A DNA stretch of 64,000 nucleotides, taken from positions 62,001 to 126,000 of the forward strand of contig NZ_LNUP01000016.1 of assembly GCF_001512295.1 (NCBI RefSeq), given 5' to 3'. This stretch comes from Pseudomonas sp. EpS/L25. Its GTDB lineage: Bacteria; Pseudomonadota; Gammaproteobacteria; Pseudomonadales; Pseudomonadaceae. A program made the position numbers and the translations under genes. How positions within the stretch are numbered: position 1 is the stretch's first letter; each line of letters starts with the position of its first letter. This document shows positions 39,233-48,798 of the stretch, one piece after another. The notes beneath the pieces are model-generated. The model saw only the letters and a program-made list of their open reading frames with translations, was not told where the DNA came from and did not search any database.

Positions 39233-40170
39233 CTCCGCCGACCGCCGAGGCCGCCGGGCGGCGCAGCAAAGCCAAGCTGCTGATCGTCGACGACCAACCG
39301 CTGAACATCCGCATCCTCCACGAACTCTTTCGCCAGGATTGCGAGACCCTGATGGCCACCAGTGGCGCCCAGGCCCTGCAACTGGCCCTGGCCCAGCAGC
39401 CGGATCTGATCCTGCTCGACGTGATGATGCCCCAGCTCGACGGCCACGAGGTCCTGCGCCGGCTGCAGGCCGATCCGGCCACCGCGGCCATTCCGGTGAT
39501 CTTCGTCACCGGCCAGGAAGGCCCGGACGAGGAGGTGACCGGCCTGGAGCTGGGCGCGGTGGATTTCATCAGCAAGCCGATCAACCCGGTCATCGTGCGC
39601 GCCCGGGTACGCACCCAGCTGACCCTCAAGGCGCAGCGCGACGCCCTGCGCAGCATCGCCCTGGTCGACGGCCTCACCGGCGTCGCCAATCGCCGCCAGT
39701 TCGACGAGGCACTGCTGCGCGGCTGGCGGCAGAGCCAGCGCGAAGGCACGCCTTTTTCGCTGATCCTCATGGATATCGATCATTTCAAGGCCTACAACGA
39801 CCACTACGGCCACCTGGGCGGCGACCAGTGCCTGCGCCAGGTCGCCCAGGCGCTGGGGCAGGGGCTGTTCCGTCCCTATGACCTGCTGGCGCGCTACGGC
39901 GGCGAGGAATTCGGCTGCCTGCTGCCGGGGACCGACCTGGAAGGCGCCACCCAGGTCGCCGAGCGGCTGCTGCAGCAGGTGCACGACCAGCGCCTGACCC
40001 ACGGCTACTCCTCGGTGACCGGCTACGTCACCCTGAGCCTGGGCGTGGCCACCGCGCTGCCGCCGATCGCCGTCGATCCGGCCGCCCTGATCACCGCCGC
40101 CGATGCCCAGCTCTATGCGGCCAAGCACCAGGGCCGCGCCCGGGTCTGCGCTGCCGAACTGGCGGGCTGA
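39229..40170 (+). CDS. Response regulator diguanylate cyclase (REC-GGDEF)
   Basis: 313 residues. The receiver domain has phosphoacceptor D64 (LILLDVMMPQLDG) and the acidic pair D21/D22. The GGDEF domain has the active site GGEEF (224-228) with the allosteric I-site R215-P-Y-D218 five residues before it, so it should make c-di-GMP with product inhibition, WspR-like. The ATGA overlap with the hybrid kinase gene indicates coupled translation and makes that kinase the likely phosphodonor. The output could be biofilm or motility control. Confidence 0.93.
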
Positions 40171-40221
40171 GGGGCACCTGCCAGGTAACGCCGGGTAACA
40201 GAGGTCGAAGGCTTTCTTCGT

Positions 40222-40403
40222 CTAGTGTGGTGTTTCAGAAGTTCGCGCAAGAATTGGCGAGTGATTTTTGGGCGGTTCGGCGTTCCGACTGGGCTAGGCG
40301 CCGCGACGAGTCATAGCAGGGCTATGGCGAGGAGTGGCAACAACGCCCAGGGCGAAAAAGCGCCGCCAAAATTGCGTAGATAACTTTTGAAACACGACAC
40401 CAG
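40222..40403. mobile_element. MITE-like element, copy 2 (182 bp)
   Basis: Same left end as copy 1 (CTAGTGTGGTGTTTCAG) and a degenerate right end TTGAAACACGACACCAG. The interior matches copy 1 closely for the first ~115 bp, then has a small deletion. Both copies have the same orientation and bracket the kinase/GGDEF gene pair. Confidence 0.8.
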
Positions 40404-40463
40404 GCTGGGCGGCGAGGCGGCAGACTGTCAGACTGCGGGCAGGGATTCTGCCGCCGGTAATCT

Positions 40464-41474
40464 ATGTACGCCTTCACGCAACGCCAGGCCATCTTGGCCA
40501 GCTGGATCATCGTCTTCACCGCTCTCTACCTGGTTCTCCCGCTCAAGCTGCTGCCCAGCCTGCTAGCCGGGCTGCTGGTCTACGAACTGGTCAATACCCT
40601 GGCCGGGCGCCTGCAGCGCCATCTGCCCGGGGGCGGCGCGCGCTGGCTCGCCGTCGCCCTGCTCGGCGCCCTGGTGGTGAGCCTGCTGACGCTGTTCTTC
40701 GTCTGGTTCACCAGCTTCATCATCCAGGAGGTGCAGAACCCCGGACGGCTGCTGGACAAGTTCATGGTGCTCACCGAGCGCGCCCGCGCCCAGCTGCCGC
40801 CTTCGCTGGACGCCTACCTGCCGGCCAACGCCGACGGCATGAAGCAGGAACTGGTGGAATGGGTACGCGCCCATGTGGCGCAGCTGCAGCTGTTCGGTCG
40901 CGATGCGGCACGCACCTTCGTCATCGTGCTCATCGGCATGATCCTCGGCGCCATCGTCGCCCTGCAGCCCACCCCCGATCCCGAGCGCCTGCGGCCGCTG
41001 TCCGGCGCGCTGCTGGTGCGCCTCGGCCTGGTGGCCCAGGCCTTTCGCAACATCGTCTTCGCCCAGATCAAGATCTCGCTGCTCAACACCACCCTGACGG
41101 GCATCTTCCTGCTCGGTGTCCTGCCGCTGTTCGACGTCCACCTGCCGCTGGCCAAGACCCTGGTGATCCTTACCTTCATCCTCGGCCTGCTGCCGGTGAT
41201 CGGCAACCTGATGTCCAACACCCTGATCTTCATCGCCGGCCTGTCGCTGTCGATCTGGGTCGCGGTGGCGGCCCTGGGCTACCTGATCGCCATCCACAAG
41301 CTGGAATACTTCCTCAACGCCCGCATCGTCGGCGGCCAGATCAGCGCCCGCTCCTGGGAACTGCTGGTAGCCATGCTGGTGTTCGAGGCGGCCTTCGGCC
41401 TGCCCGGCCTGGTGGCGGCGCCGGTGTACTACGCCTATCTGAAGAGCGAGTTGAAGGCGGAGGGGCTGGTGTGA
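40464..41474 (+). CDS. AI-2E family transporter (UPF0118)
   Basis: 336 residues with about eight hydrophobic segments. ILASWIIVFTALYLVLPL at the start, a long central amphipathic region (about 90-140), then FAQIKISLLNTTLTGIFLL and LPVIGNLMSNTLIFIAGLS are the pattern of AI-2E/PerM-like exporters. Members include the AI-2 exporter TqsA and Na+/H+ antiporters, so the substrate is open. Stop overlaps the start of the NUDIX gene (TGATG). Confidence 0.8.
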   Translation: MYAFTQRQAILASWIIVFTALYLVLPLKLLPSLLAGLLVYELVNTLAGRLQRHLPGGGARWLAVALLGALVVSLLTLFFVWFTSFIIQEVQNPGRLLDKFMVLTERARAQLPPSLDAYLPANADGMKQELVEWVRAHVAQLQLFGRDAARTFVIVLIGMILGAIVALQPTPDPERLRPLSGALLVRLGLVAQAFRNIVFAQIKISLLNTTLTGIFLLGVLPLFDVHLPLAKTLVILTFILGLLPVIGNLMSNTLIFIAGLSLSIWVAVAALGYLIAIHKLEYFLNARIVGGQISARSWELLVAMLVFEAAFGLPGLVAAPVYYAYLKSELKAEGLV

Positions 41475-41908
41475 TGGGCGGTCGGATTCGCGTCCTGGCC
41501 CTCTGTGTCCTACGGCAGGGCGACCAGATCCTGATACGGCAGATGCAAGACCCGCACGATGGCCTGAGCTTCTGCCGTCCCCTGGGCGGTGGTGTGGAGT
41601 TCGGCGAAACCAGCCAGGCGGCCGTGCGCCGGGAAATCCGCGAAGAATTGGGTGTCGAGCTGGCCGAGGTAAGGCTGCTGGGCACCCTGGAGTCATTGTT
41701 CAGCTATGCGGGGCGGCCAGGCCACGAGGTAGTGCTGGTCTACGCGGCCGAATTCGCCGATCGGCAGCTCTATGAGCGGGCGGAGCTGCCCGGCCAGGAG
41801 AGCGATGGTGAGGCCTTCCTGGCAACCTGGCGCTCGCTAGCCTCCTTTGATGACGCCTGCCGACTGGTCCCCGAAGGCCTGATGGAGCTCGTCGTTACCG
41901 CTACCTGA
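41474..41908 (+). CDS. NUDIX hydrolase
   Basis: 144 residues. The NUDIX box is GGVEFGETSQAAVRREIREE followed by LGV, agreeing with GX5EX7REUXEEXGU, so Mg-dependent pyrophosphohydrolase activity is expected on a nucleoside diphosphate derivative. The ATG lies within the stop of the AI-2E-family gene (TGATG), implying co-translation. Substrate unknown. Confidence 0.88.
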   Translation: MGGRIRVLALCVLRQGDQILIRQMQDPHDGLSFCRPLGGGVEFGETSQAAVRREIREELGVELAEVRLLGTLESLFSYAGRPGHEVVLVYAAEFADRQLYERAELPGQESDGEAFLATWRSLASFDDACRLVPEGLMELVVTAT

Positions 41909-41921
41909 GCCCTTTGCTCGC

Positions 41922-42164
41922 TCACTGACGATCCAGATTCGCCCACATGCGCTGCCAGAAGGCGCCAGCTTCTTCATTGATGGCGCGCCATGCCTGTTCC
42001 AGGCGCAGGCGCTCGGGCGCTTCGAGATCCTCCGGGCAGGCCAGATAGCGATCCGCGGCGGCCTGGGCCTCGGCCTGCAAGCGGCGCCATTCACGCACGT
42101 CATCCAGCCAGCAGCGGCCGGTGACGGTCTCGTAGTACTCGTGGGCGATCGCGTCTTTGCTCAT
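41922..42164 (-). CDS. Small hypothetical protein
   Basis: 80 residues, helical and rich in Glu, Ala, Trp and Arg (WLDDVREWRRLQAEAQAAAD; INEEAGAFWQRMW). No signal peptide or known domain is recognised. It is convergent with the NUDIX gene (13 bp apart). The ATG is preceded by GGAACG, a weak ribosome-binding site (CTGGAACGCCCC). Codon use is like its neighbours, so it is probably real. Confidence 0.6.
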   Translation of the reverse strand: MSKDAIAHEYYETVTGRCWLDDVREWRRLQAEAQAAADRYLACPEDLEAPERLRLEQAWRAINEEAGAFWQRMWANLDRQ

Positions 42165-42223
42165 GGGGCGTTCCAGGTGGGAGATACAGGCCTAGACCGC
42201 ACCTGACGCCCGGGGTGCCGGCC

Positions 42224-42940
42224 TCAGACGTCGAAGAAGTCCACGTGGCCGTTTTCCAGGGTGTAGTAGGCGCCCACCACCTTGACCCGACCGTCCTGTT
42301 GCGGTGCCAGCAGGGTCGGCTCGGAGGCCGCGCGCAGGCGCCTGACCGTGCGCTGTACGTTGCTGCGTACCGCCGCTTCCAGCAGGTCCGGCGGATTGCC
42401 GGCGCGGGCGCTGAGCACCGCCGGCAGGATGGGTTCGATCATGGCGCCGATGGCGCCGGGATAGAGGGCGTTCTGCTCCACCACCGCCACCGCGGCCTCC
42501 ACCGCGCCGCACTTCTCGTGGCCCATCACCACGATCAGCGGCACCCCCAGTTGGCTGATGGCGTATTCCACCGAGCCCAGCGCGGTGGTGTCCAGGGTAT
42601 TGCCGGCGTTGCGCACGATGAACAGCTCGCCCAGGCCACGGCCGAACAGCAGTTCCGGCGAGACCCGCGAATCCGAGCAGGACACCAGGACGCAGAAGGG
42701 TGTCTGGCCCTTGGCGATCTCCAGACGACGATCGCGATTGGTTTCCCCATGCAGGGGCTGGTCGTCCATGAAGCCTTGATTGCCGTCGATCAGCCGTTGC
42801 AGGGCCTGCTCGGCGGTGAGAGTGGTATGGGCCTTGGTCGGGGCGGCCAGGGCGGGCAGGGTGAGAGGCGCCAGGGCAGCGGCCACCGGCAGGCAGCAGG
42901 CGCAATGCAGGAGTCGACGACGCGACAGGGAGGGCTTCAT
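42224..42940 (-). CDS. Beta-class carbonic anhydrase with a Tat signal
   Basis: 238 residues. A twin-arginine signal (SRRRLLHCACCLPVAAALAP, cleavage near AALAA at ~33) directs export to the periplasm. Zinc ligands are C88, H141 and C144 with the D90-x-R92 dyad (SCSDSR; GHEKCGA), all present. It interconverts CO2 and bicarbonate. Most bacterial beta enzymes are cytoplasmic, so the Tat signal marks the exported subgroup. Monocistronic, upstream of pbpG's terminator. Confidence 0.92.
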   Translation of the reverse strand: MKPSLSRRRLLHCACCLPVAAALAPLTLPALAAPTKAHTTLTAEQALQRLIDGNQGFMDDQPLHGETNRDRRLEIAKGQTPFCVLVSCSDSRVSPELLFGRGLGELFIVRNAGNTLDTTALGSVEYAISQLGVPLIVVMGHEKCGAVEAAVAVVEQNALYPGAIGAMIEPILPAVLSARAGNPPDLLEAAVRSNVQRTVRRLRAASEPTLLAPQQDGRVKVVGAYYTLENGHVDFFDV

Positions 42941-43081
42941 CGGAGCGACCTCTTCAGCTACGGACGGGCGTGAGCGAGCCGGTACTGCGGTTTCCAGCGC
43001 CAGGGATAACTATTGCCGTCCGCCGCCGATTCCGCCAGGCGAGGCGGCGCGTATCCGACCCGTGGAAAAACGCCGGGCATG

Positions 43082-43106
43082 AAAAAGCCGCGTCGGAACG
43101 CGGCTT
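43082..43106 (-). terminator. Rho-independent terminator of pbpG
   Basis: AAGCCGCG (43085-43092) and CGCGGCTT (43099-43106) pair across six bases, followed on the minus strand by Ts (43082-43086). It lies 22 bp after the pbpG stop. Confidence 0.85.
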
Positions 43107-43127
43107 CGGGACTCGCTCAAGCGGGCG

Positions 43128-44039
43128 TCATTGCCGCGCCAGTACCGTACTGCGCCCCGCCTTGGGTGCGCCCGGCAGGGGGCTCAGCGCACCGGTTTCC
43201 AGCCAGCGGCGGACGCGGGTGGCGTCGGCCATGTGGGTGAACTTGCCGAAGGCGTCCATCACCACGAAGGCCACCGGCCGGCCGGCCATCACGGTACGCA
43301 TCACCAGGCAGTGACCGGCCTTGTCGGTGTAGCCGGTCTTGGTCAGCTGCACGCTCCAGTCGGCGTTGTAGACCAGATGGTTGGTGTTGCGAAAGCCCAG
43401 CACATAGTTGGGATTGTGGAAGGCCTGGGTCTTTTCCGGGGTGGTGCTGAGCTGGCCGAGCAGCGGATAGTGCTCGGTGGCCTTGAGCAGCGTGACCAGG
43501 TCGCGGGCGGTGGAGACGTTGAGCGGCGACAGCCCGGTGGGCTCGGCGTAGCGGGTGTTCTTCATGCCCAGGGCGCGGGCCTTGGCGTTCATGGCGGCGA
43601 CGAAGGCCTTCTGGCCACCCGGGTAGTGGTGGGCGAGGCTGGTGGCGGCGCGGTTTTCCGAGGACATCAGCGCCAGTTGCAGCATGTCGCGCCGGCTCAG
43701 CTGGCTGCCCAGGCGCACCCGCGAGAAGATGCCGCGCATGGCCGGGTTCTCGCTGATGTCGATGTCGATGGTCTGCTCCAGCGGCAGCTTGGCATCGAGC
43801 ACCACCATGGCGGTCATCAGCTTGGTCACCGAGGCGATGGGGGCGACCTGGTCGGGATTCTGGGCGAACAGGACCTGGTTGGTCTTGAGGTCCACGACCA
43901 GGGCGTGGTTGGAGGCCAGGCGCTGGGCAGTGGCCGCGGCCGCGGCCTTGACCTTCGGTGGGGTCTGGGCCAGGACGGCCGGACTCAGCCCGACCAAGCC
44001 AGCCAGCAACAGGCCGGCAAGTTGATGACAGATCTTCAC
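43128..44039 (-). CDS. pbpG: D-alanyl-D-alanine endopeptidase (PBP7 family)
   Basis: 303 residues from a GTG start, chosen because it gives a proper signal peptide ([18 protein letters not shown], cleaved after ~24). The serine penicillin-binding motifs are S70-V-T-K73, S127-E-N129 and KTG in QLTKTGYTD. PbpG/PBP7 cleaves D-Ala-mDAP cross-links in periplasmic peptidoglycan. A longer reading from 44168 would lack an exported N-terminus. A clear terminator follows. Confidence 0.9.
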   Translation of the reverse strand: MKICHQLAGLLLAGLVGLSPAVLAQTPPKVKAAAAATAQRLASNHALVVDLKTNQVLFAQNPDQVAPIASVTKLMTAMVVLDAKLPLEQTIDIDISENPAMRGIFSRVRLGSQLSRRDMLQLALMSSENRAATSLAHHYPGGQKAFVAAMNAKARALGMKNTRYAEPTGLSPLNVSTARDLVTLLKATEHYPLLGQLSTTPEKTQAFHNPNYVLGFRNTNHLVYNADWSVQLTKTGYTDKAGHCLVMRTVMAGRPVAFVVMDAFGKFTHMADATRVRRWLETGALSPLPGAPKAGRSTVLARQ

Positions 44040-44251
44040 GGTGGCAGCTCTCGAAAAGGGGGGCGGGGTCAGAACAACCGCGAACGGCAATGCCCCTTGC
44101 AGATCAAGGACATTGCGCAGAGATTTCACGTCTTTTATCACCCGGATTGTCGGCTGGGAATCCGACAAGGCAGCTTTTTACACAGCGCGCTGGGAAAAAG
44201 TCACAATTAGTTGCAGATGGGCGACGGACGGCAGGGATGGCGGAGCGAATG

Positions 44252-44275
44252 GGCGCCCGAAAGAGGTCGGGCGCC
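44252..44275 (-). terminator. GC-rich hairpin after the acetyl-CoA hydrolase gene
   Basis: GGCGCCCGA (44252-44260) pairs with TCGGGCGCC (44267-44275), 8 bp past the minus-strand stop at 44283. A T-run is weak on either strand, so efficiency as a terminator is uncertain. Confidence 0.6.
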
Positions 44276-44282
44276 TTGCCTT

Positions 44283-45818
44283 TCAGTCATGGGCTTCCTG
44301 GGCCGTTGGACCGAGCATGCTGCCGGTGACCAGGTAGCGCTCGTGCCAGGACAGGGCCTCGGGCAGCAGGTGCGGGGTGTGCTTGCCATGGCTGCCGGCC
44401 AGGGCGCGGTCGAAGTAATCCTGCAGCGCCGGGCGGAAGCTCGGGTGCACGCAGTGCTCGAGGATGGCGCGGGCACGCTGCTTGGGGCTGAGCATGCGCA
44501 GGTCGGCCAGGCCCTGGTCGGTGACGATCACCGAGACGTCGTGCTCGGTATGGTCGACGTGGCTGACCATGGGCACCAGGGTCGAGATCAGCCCGTTCTT
44601 GGCCGTACTCGGCGCCATGAATACCGACAGGTAGGCGTTGCGGGCGAAGTCGCCGGAGCCGCCGATGCCGTTCATCATCCCCGTACCCATCTGGTGGGTG
44701 GAGTTGACGTTGCCGTAGAGGTCGGCTTCGAGCATGCCGTTGAGGGCGATGCAGCCCAGGCGGCGCACCAGTTCCGGATGGTTGCTCACCCCCTGCTGGC
44801 GCAGGATGATGCGTTGGCGTAGCGACTCGGCGTGGGCGAGGAAGCGCTCGATGCCCACCGGGCTCAGGGAGAAGGAGGTGGCCGAGGCCAATTCTATCTT
44901 GCCACTGATGAGCAATTCCAGCATGCCGTCCTGGATCACCTCGGTGAAGGCGGTCAGCCCCTCGAACTCACTCTCGGCCAGGCCCTGCATGAAGGCGTTG
45001 GCGATATTGCCCACGCCCGACTGGATCGGCAGCAGGTTGGCCGGGATACGGCCCTGGCGTACCTCGAAGCGGAGGAAGTCCAACAGGTGCGCGGCGATGG
45101 CCTGGGAGGCGGCGTCCGGCGCCTTGAAGGGGCTGTTGCGGTCAGGGGCATCGGTTTCCACCACGGCCACCACCTTGTCCAACGGTACCTCCAGGTAGGG
45201 TGAGCCGATGCGGTCGCCGGGATGGGCCAGCGGGATGGGCGTGCGATGGGGCGGCAGGGCGCCATCGGTGTAGATGTCGTGCATGCCGTCCAGGGCATCG
45301 GGCTGCCAGCGATTGACCTCGAGGATCACCGCATCGGCCATGTCCAGCCAGGTCTTGTTGTTGCCCACCGAGGAGGAGGGCACCAGCAGACCGTCTTCGC
45401 GAATGGCGGCGATCTCCACCACCGCCACGTCGATCTTGCCGAAGAAGCCGTAGCGCACCTTCTCCGCCAATTGGCCGAGGTGGATGTCCATGTAGTCCAG
45501 GCCGCCGGCGTTGATGCGACTGCGCAACTCCGGATCGGACTGGAAGGGCACCCGCAACTCGATGCCATCGACCCGTGCCAGGGCGCCGTCCAGCTCCGGT
45601 GCGGTGGAGGCGCCGGTCAGCACCTTGATGCGAAAGGCCTCGCCGGCGCCGTGGCTCGCGGTGATGCGCTGGGCCAGAGCACCGGGTACGGCCTTGGGAT
45701 AACCGGCGCCGGTGAAGCCGCTCATGCCCACGGTCATGCCGTGGCGGATGAACTGGGCGGCCTGCTCGGCGCTCTGGCGTTTGGCGGCGAAGCCAGGATG
45801 GCGAATACGGTGGGACAT
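44283..45818 (-). CDS. Acetyl-CoA hydrolase/transferase (succinate CoA-transferase-like)
   Basis: 511 residues from ATG 45818 (AGAGG 6 bases upstream); the in-frame start at 45848 lacks a ribosome-binding site. Features GMSGFTGAGYPKAVP, MDIHLGQLAEKVRYGF, PIQSGVGNIANAFM and GIGGSGDFARNAYLS belong to the AarC/SCACT/Cat1 family. It exchanges CoA among acetate, succinate and propionate in the cytoplasm. It is monocistronic, and its upstream region is occupied by large element B starting 121 bp away. Confidence 0.88.
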   Translation of the reverse strand: MSHRIRHPGFAAKRQSAEQAAQFIRHGMTVGMSGFTGAGYPKAVPGALAQRITASHGAGEAFRIKVLTGASTAPELDGALARVDGIELRVPFQSDPELRSRINAGGLDYMDIHLGQLAEKVRYGFFGKIDVAVVEIAAIREDGLLVPSSSVGNNKTWLDMADAVILEVNRWQPDALDGMHDIYTDGALPPHRTPIPLAHPGDRIGSPYLEVPLDKVVAVVETDAPDRNSPFKAPDAASQAIAAHLLDFLRFEVRQGRIPANLLPIQSGVGNIANAFMQGLAESEFEGLTAFTEVIQDGMLELLISGKIELASATSFSLSPVGIERFLAHAESLRQRIILRQQGVSNHPELVRRLGCIALNGMLEADLYGNVNSTHQMGTGMMNGIGGSGDFARNAYLSVFMAPSTAKNGLISTLVPMVSHVDHTEHDVSVIVTDQGLADLRMLSPKQRARAILEHCVHPSFRPALQDYFDRALAGSHGKHTPHLLPEALSWHERYLVTGSMLGPTAQEAHD

Positions 45819-45938
45819 GACGACCTCTGCGGGTGTTATCGAAAGCACACTAAGAATGTGGATTCTACGCGGAAGGGGTGCTTAGGTCCCTAAGCAAAAG
45901 GTCGGGTGGTGGGGGAAATTTTGGGAGGAGTGTGGCGT

Positions 45939-46780
45939 AGGTTGGGTTGAGCGATAGCGAAGCCCAACAGTGCGGCGTTGACAGTGGTACCTTTCTATCG
46001 GTGCCCAGACTATCTATCGAGCTTTGCTGAGAGTTCTTGTTTCGCCTGGCCGGCGACTCACTTTTCTTTGCTTGTGCAAAGAAAAGTAAGCAAAAGAAAG
46101 CACACCCCAACAGTTCGGCCCTCCGCTGCGCTCCGGGTGATTCGCTTCGCTCACCCTTTCGGGCCAGCCTGCAGCTGTTACTTCGCTGCGCTACGTTTCC
46201 CTCGCTCCGGCGCCGTGGCAGGGGCACGGCACGAAGGGGCTTCCTGCCCCTCGCGCCTCGCTCGGCGTCCTGCCTCGCAACCCCCGCCACGACACCGGAA
46301 CTCGGCCTCACTGATGGGGACGGGACGTCAGCTTGAGGATTCGGAGTTCGGTCGTAGCGTGGAAAACCGCGCAGCGTTTTCCACTGGAAGGTACCGGCAC
46401 TATCAGTGGACAAAGCTGCGCCGTTGTCCACGCTACGAGCTGTTAGTGGCTCTTCAACCAAAACTTTCAGGCTGGCGAAACCGCCCGTTCAGGAGGGCGA
46501 GCCCCAGTGTCGTGGAGTGGGTCGAGCCGCATGGATGCGGCGAGAGGCCTAACGGGCCATGGACGGCCCGTGTAGGCCGACCCCGGAGCGGCGCTGGGGT
46601 GAGTGGACCCGGCGCTTCGCGCCGGGCCGGATGACCGGGGCAAGCGTTTTTGCTTACTTTTTTCGCGACTGAAAAAAGTGAGTCGCCCGAGGGGGCGAAA
46701 CAAAAAGCGTCAAGGCACTCGATAGCCAGCTAAGGCGGCTCCTATTCGTTGGGCTTCGCTATCGCTCAACCCAACCTCCG
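45939..46780. repeat. Large nested palindromic noncoding element, copy B (~840 bp)
   Basis: Ends are 30-bp inverted repeats, perfect over GTTGGGCTTCGCTATCGCTC and the following CAACCCAACCT. Inside, the arms carry the same flanks as copy A around stems whose sequences differ: ACTTTTCTTTGC/GCAAAGAAAAGT (46060-46087) on the left and ACTTTTTTC/GAAAAAAGT (46656-46679) on the right. The central double hairpin is at 46354-46436. No transposase gene. It fills the gap between the DASS transporter gene and the acetyl-CoA hydrolase gene, both on the minus strand. Confidence 0.87.
46354..46436. repeat. Central double hairpin of element B
   Basis: 83 bp bounded by GTAGCGTGGA and TCCACGCTAC, same length and plan as in copy A, with paired changes in the loops such as GCAGCG for GTAGCG. 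Confidence 0.85.
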
Positions 46781-46825
46781 CTGCTTCGCCCGAGCCACCA
46801 AGACACGGGCCTCAGCCCACCCCCC

Positions 46826-48277
46826 TCACGCCACCATCATCATCCACGGCACCCCAATCCCCAGCAGCACCAACAGGAACAGCGCGCCGAAGATCGTCCC
46901 CAACCGCCAGTAGTCGGCGCTGGGCAGGTAGCCGCTGCCGTAGTACACCGGACTCGGCCCGGTGCCGTAAGGCGTGATGATCCCCATCAGCCCCAACGAC
47001 GTGCCCAGCAGCAGGGCGAACACCGGCAGGTCGATGCCGGGGATGCCCATGCCGGCGGCCAGCATCACCGGCAGCAGCGCGGTGGTGTGGGCGGTGGTGC
47101 TGGCGAACAGGTAGTGGGCGAGATAGAAGACCACGACCAGCACCACCATGGCGGTGCCGGCGTGGAAGCCGCCCAGGTGGCCGGCCACCCACTGGCCGAA
47201 CCAGGCGACGAAGCCGACCCGGGTCAGGCCGTCGGCCAGGGCGACCAGGGTGGCGAACCAGGCGAAGGTGTTCCAGGCGGCCTTGTTGCCCAGGGCGTCG
47301 TCCCAGGTGATGACCTTGAGCAGCAGCATCAGCACGATCACCAGGACACCCACCAGCGCCGGATCGGCCCAGGCAGCGCCGAAGATCCACAGCGCCAGGG
47401 CGCCGATCACCAGGGCCAGCAGCAGCTTCTCGTTGCGCGTCAGCGGACCGAGGGCGGCCAGTTCCTTGGCCGCCCACAGCGGGACCTGGTCGTTGCGCTT
47501 GATCTCCGGCGGATACAGCCAGTAGGCCAGCAGCGGCAGCAGGGCCAGCAGGAGGATGCCCATGGGCGCGGCGGCGATGAACCACTGGCCCCAGCTGATG
47601 TGCAACTGGGCGGTCTTCTCGATCAGGGCCGTGGCCAGCAGGTTGGGTGCCAGGGCGGTGAGAAAGAGGGTGCTGGTCACGCAGGTGGAGGAGATCGCCA
47701 CCCACATCAGGTAGGAGCCGATGCGCCGGGCGCTGGGGTCGTTGGGTTTGGAATCGTAGAGCAGCGGCAGGTTGCGGATCACCGGGTAGACGGTGCCCCC
47801 GCTGCGCGCGGTGTTGGACGGGGTGAAGGGCGCCAGGGCCAGGTCCGCCAGCATCACCGCGTAGCCCAGGGTCAGGGTGCGCCGGCCCATGGCCTTGACC
47901 AGCAGCAGCGCGATCCGCCGACCGAGACCGGTTTTCTCGTAGCCCAGGGCGAACATGAAGGCGCTGAAGATCAGCCAGACGGTGTTGTTGGCGAACCCGG
48001 CCAGGCCCCAGCGCAGCGCCTCCTGGGGCGGGCGGAAGCCCGGCGTGGCCAGTTGCTCCGGACTGAACAGCACCCAGGGCGCCAGCAGGGCGGCCAGGGC
48101 CACGCCGATCAGGCCGATCACCGCGCCGGGTAGGGGTTCGAAGATGAGGCCGACCACTACGCCGGCGAACAGGGCGAAGTACAGCCAGGCGTGCGGGGCC
48201 AGGCCGTCCGGTGCGGGCAGCAAGGCCAGGAGGCCGGCGACGGCCAGGGGCAGCAGGAATTTCCAGGAGGTACGCAT
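46826..48277 (-). CDS. DASS/SLC13-family anion (dicarboxylate) transporter
   Basis: 483 residues with about twelve hydrophobic segments. The SNT-type motifs SNTARSGGTVYPVI and ASTTAHTTALLPVML (re-entrant hairpins) and YGTGPSPVYYGSGYLP are those of the 2-oxoglutarate/malate translocator (CitT/YbhI/SodiT1) branch. Likely imports or exchanges C4/C5 dicarboxylates across the inner membrane. GAGAG precedes the ATG at 48277. A 240-bp MITE-like element lies 55 bp upstream. Confidence 0.88.
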   Translation of the reverse strand: MRTSWKFLLPLAVAGLLALLPAPDGLAPHAWLYFALFAGVVVGLIFEPLPGAVIGLIGVALAALLAPWVLFSPEQLATPGFRPPQEALRWGLAGFANNTVWLIFSAFMFALGYEKTGLGRRIALLLVKAMGRRTLTLGYAVMLADLALAPFTPSNTARSGGTVYPVIRNLPLLYDSKPNDPSARRIGSYLMWVAISSTCVTSTLFLTALAPNLLATALIEKTAQLHISWGQWFIAAAPMGILLLALLPLLAYWLYPPEIKRNDQVPLWAAKELAALGPLTRNEKLLLALVIGALALWIFGAAWADPALVGVLVIVLMLLLKVITWDDALGNKAAWNTFAWFATLVALADGLTRVGFVAWFGQWVAGHLGGFHAGTAMVVLVVVFYLAHYLFASTTAHTTALLPVMLAAGMGIPGIDLPVFALLLGTSLGLMGIITPYGTGPSPVYYGSGYLPSADYWRLGTIFGALFLLVLLGIGVPWMMMVA

Positions 48278-48331
48278 CGGGCTCTCGTAGCTTGCGGTGG
48301 TCTCGGGTCGACTGCCGAATCGCCTGTCCCT

Positions 48332-48571
48332 GCGTTAGAAGCTGTTCACGGCCTGCTGCGCGTCGGCCAAACGGTGTTGAAAATGGCCTGGAAGACCAGC
48401 CCCACCGGAATGCTCATTTACCAGTCGTAAACTAGAGCGCGGTCCGATGCGCTTCCTCAGGCATTTGATTCGCTGGCGCTTACCCTACGGGCCAGCCGTT
48501 GGCTGTTACTCCCGTTGGTCGTTGCGCCTTGTTCGGCTCCAGCTCGCGAGATCGTGAACAGCTTCTAACGC
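48332..48571. mobile_element. MITE-like element with 19-bp perfect terminal inverted repeats
   Basis: GCGTTAGAAGCTGTTCACG (48332-48350) and its exact complement (48553-48571) bound 240 bp without a gene. The interior includes GGAATGCTCATTTACCA (48407-48423), shared with the pqqD-pqqE repeat. It occupies half of the 521-bp gap between divergent DASS and gamma carbonic anhydrase genes. The rest of the gap (48572-48798) shows no feature. Confidence 0.8.
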
Positions 48572-48798
48572 CGGCGTAAACGGCGGCCAAGCGTTGCAAA
48601 GGCCGCAGCCCTTGCCCAGGGCTCTGGCCGCGGTCTTTCGTCGCAGTTCAACGGCTTTGGATCAGCGGCGGCCATTCTTTCTGTATCGAGAATTATTTGC
48701 AACAACCGCGGCGCTCGTCGCACCGGATTGCGCCTGGGACCGCCACCGGCGAACAATCGGCTCCTCCATCATCGACAACAACAAAAAGGATCAGCAGC

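Noticed and set aside
44040-44282. N-terminal extension of PbpG to 44168
   Set aside because: It would bury the signal peptide; the GTG at 44039 gives the expected exported protein.
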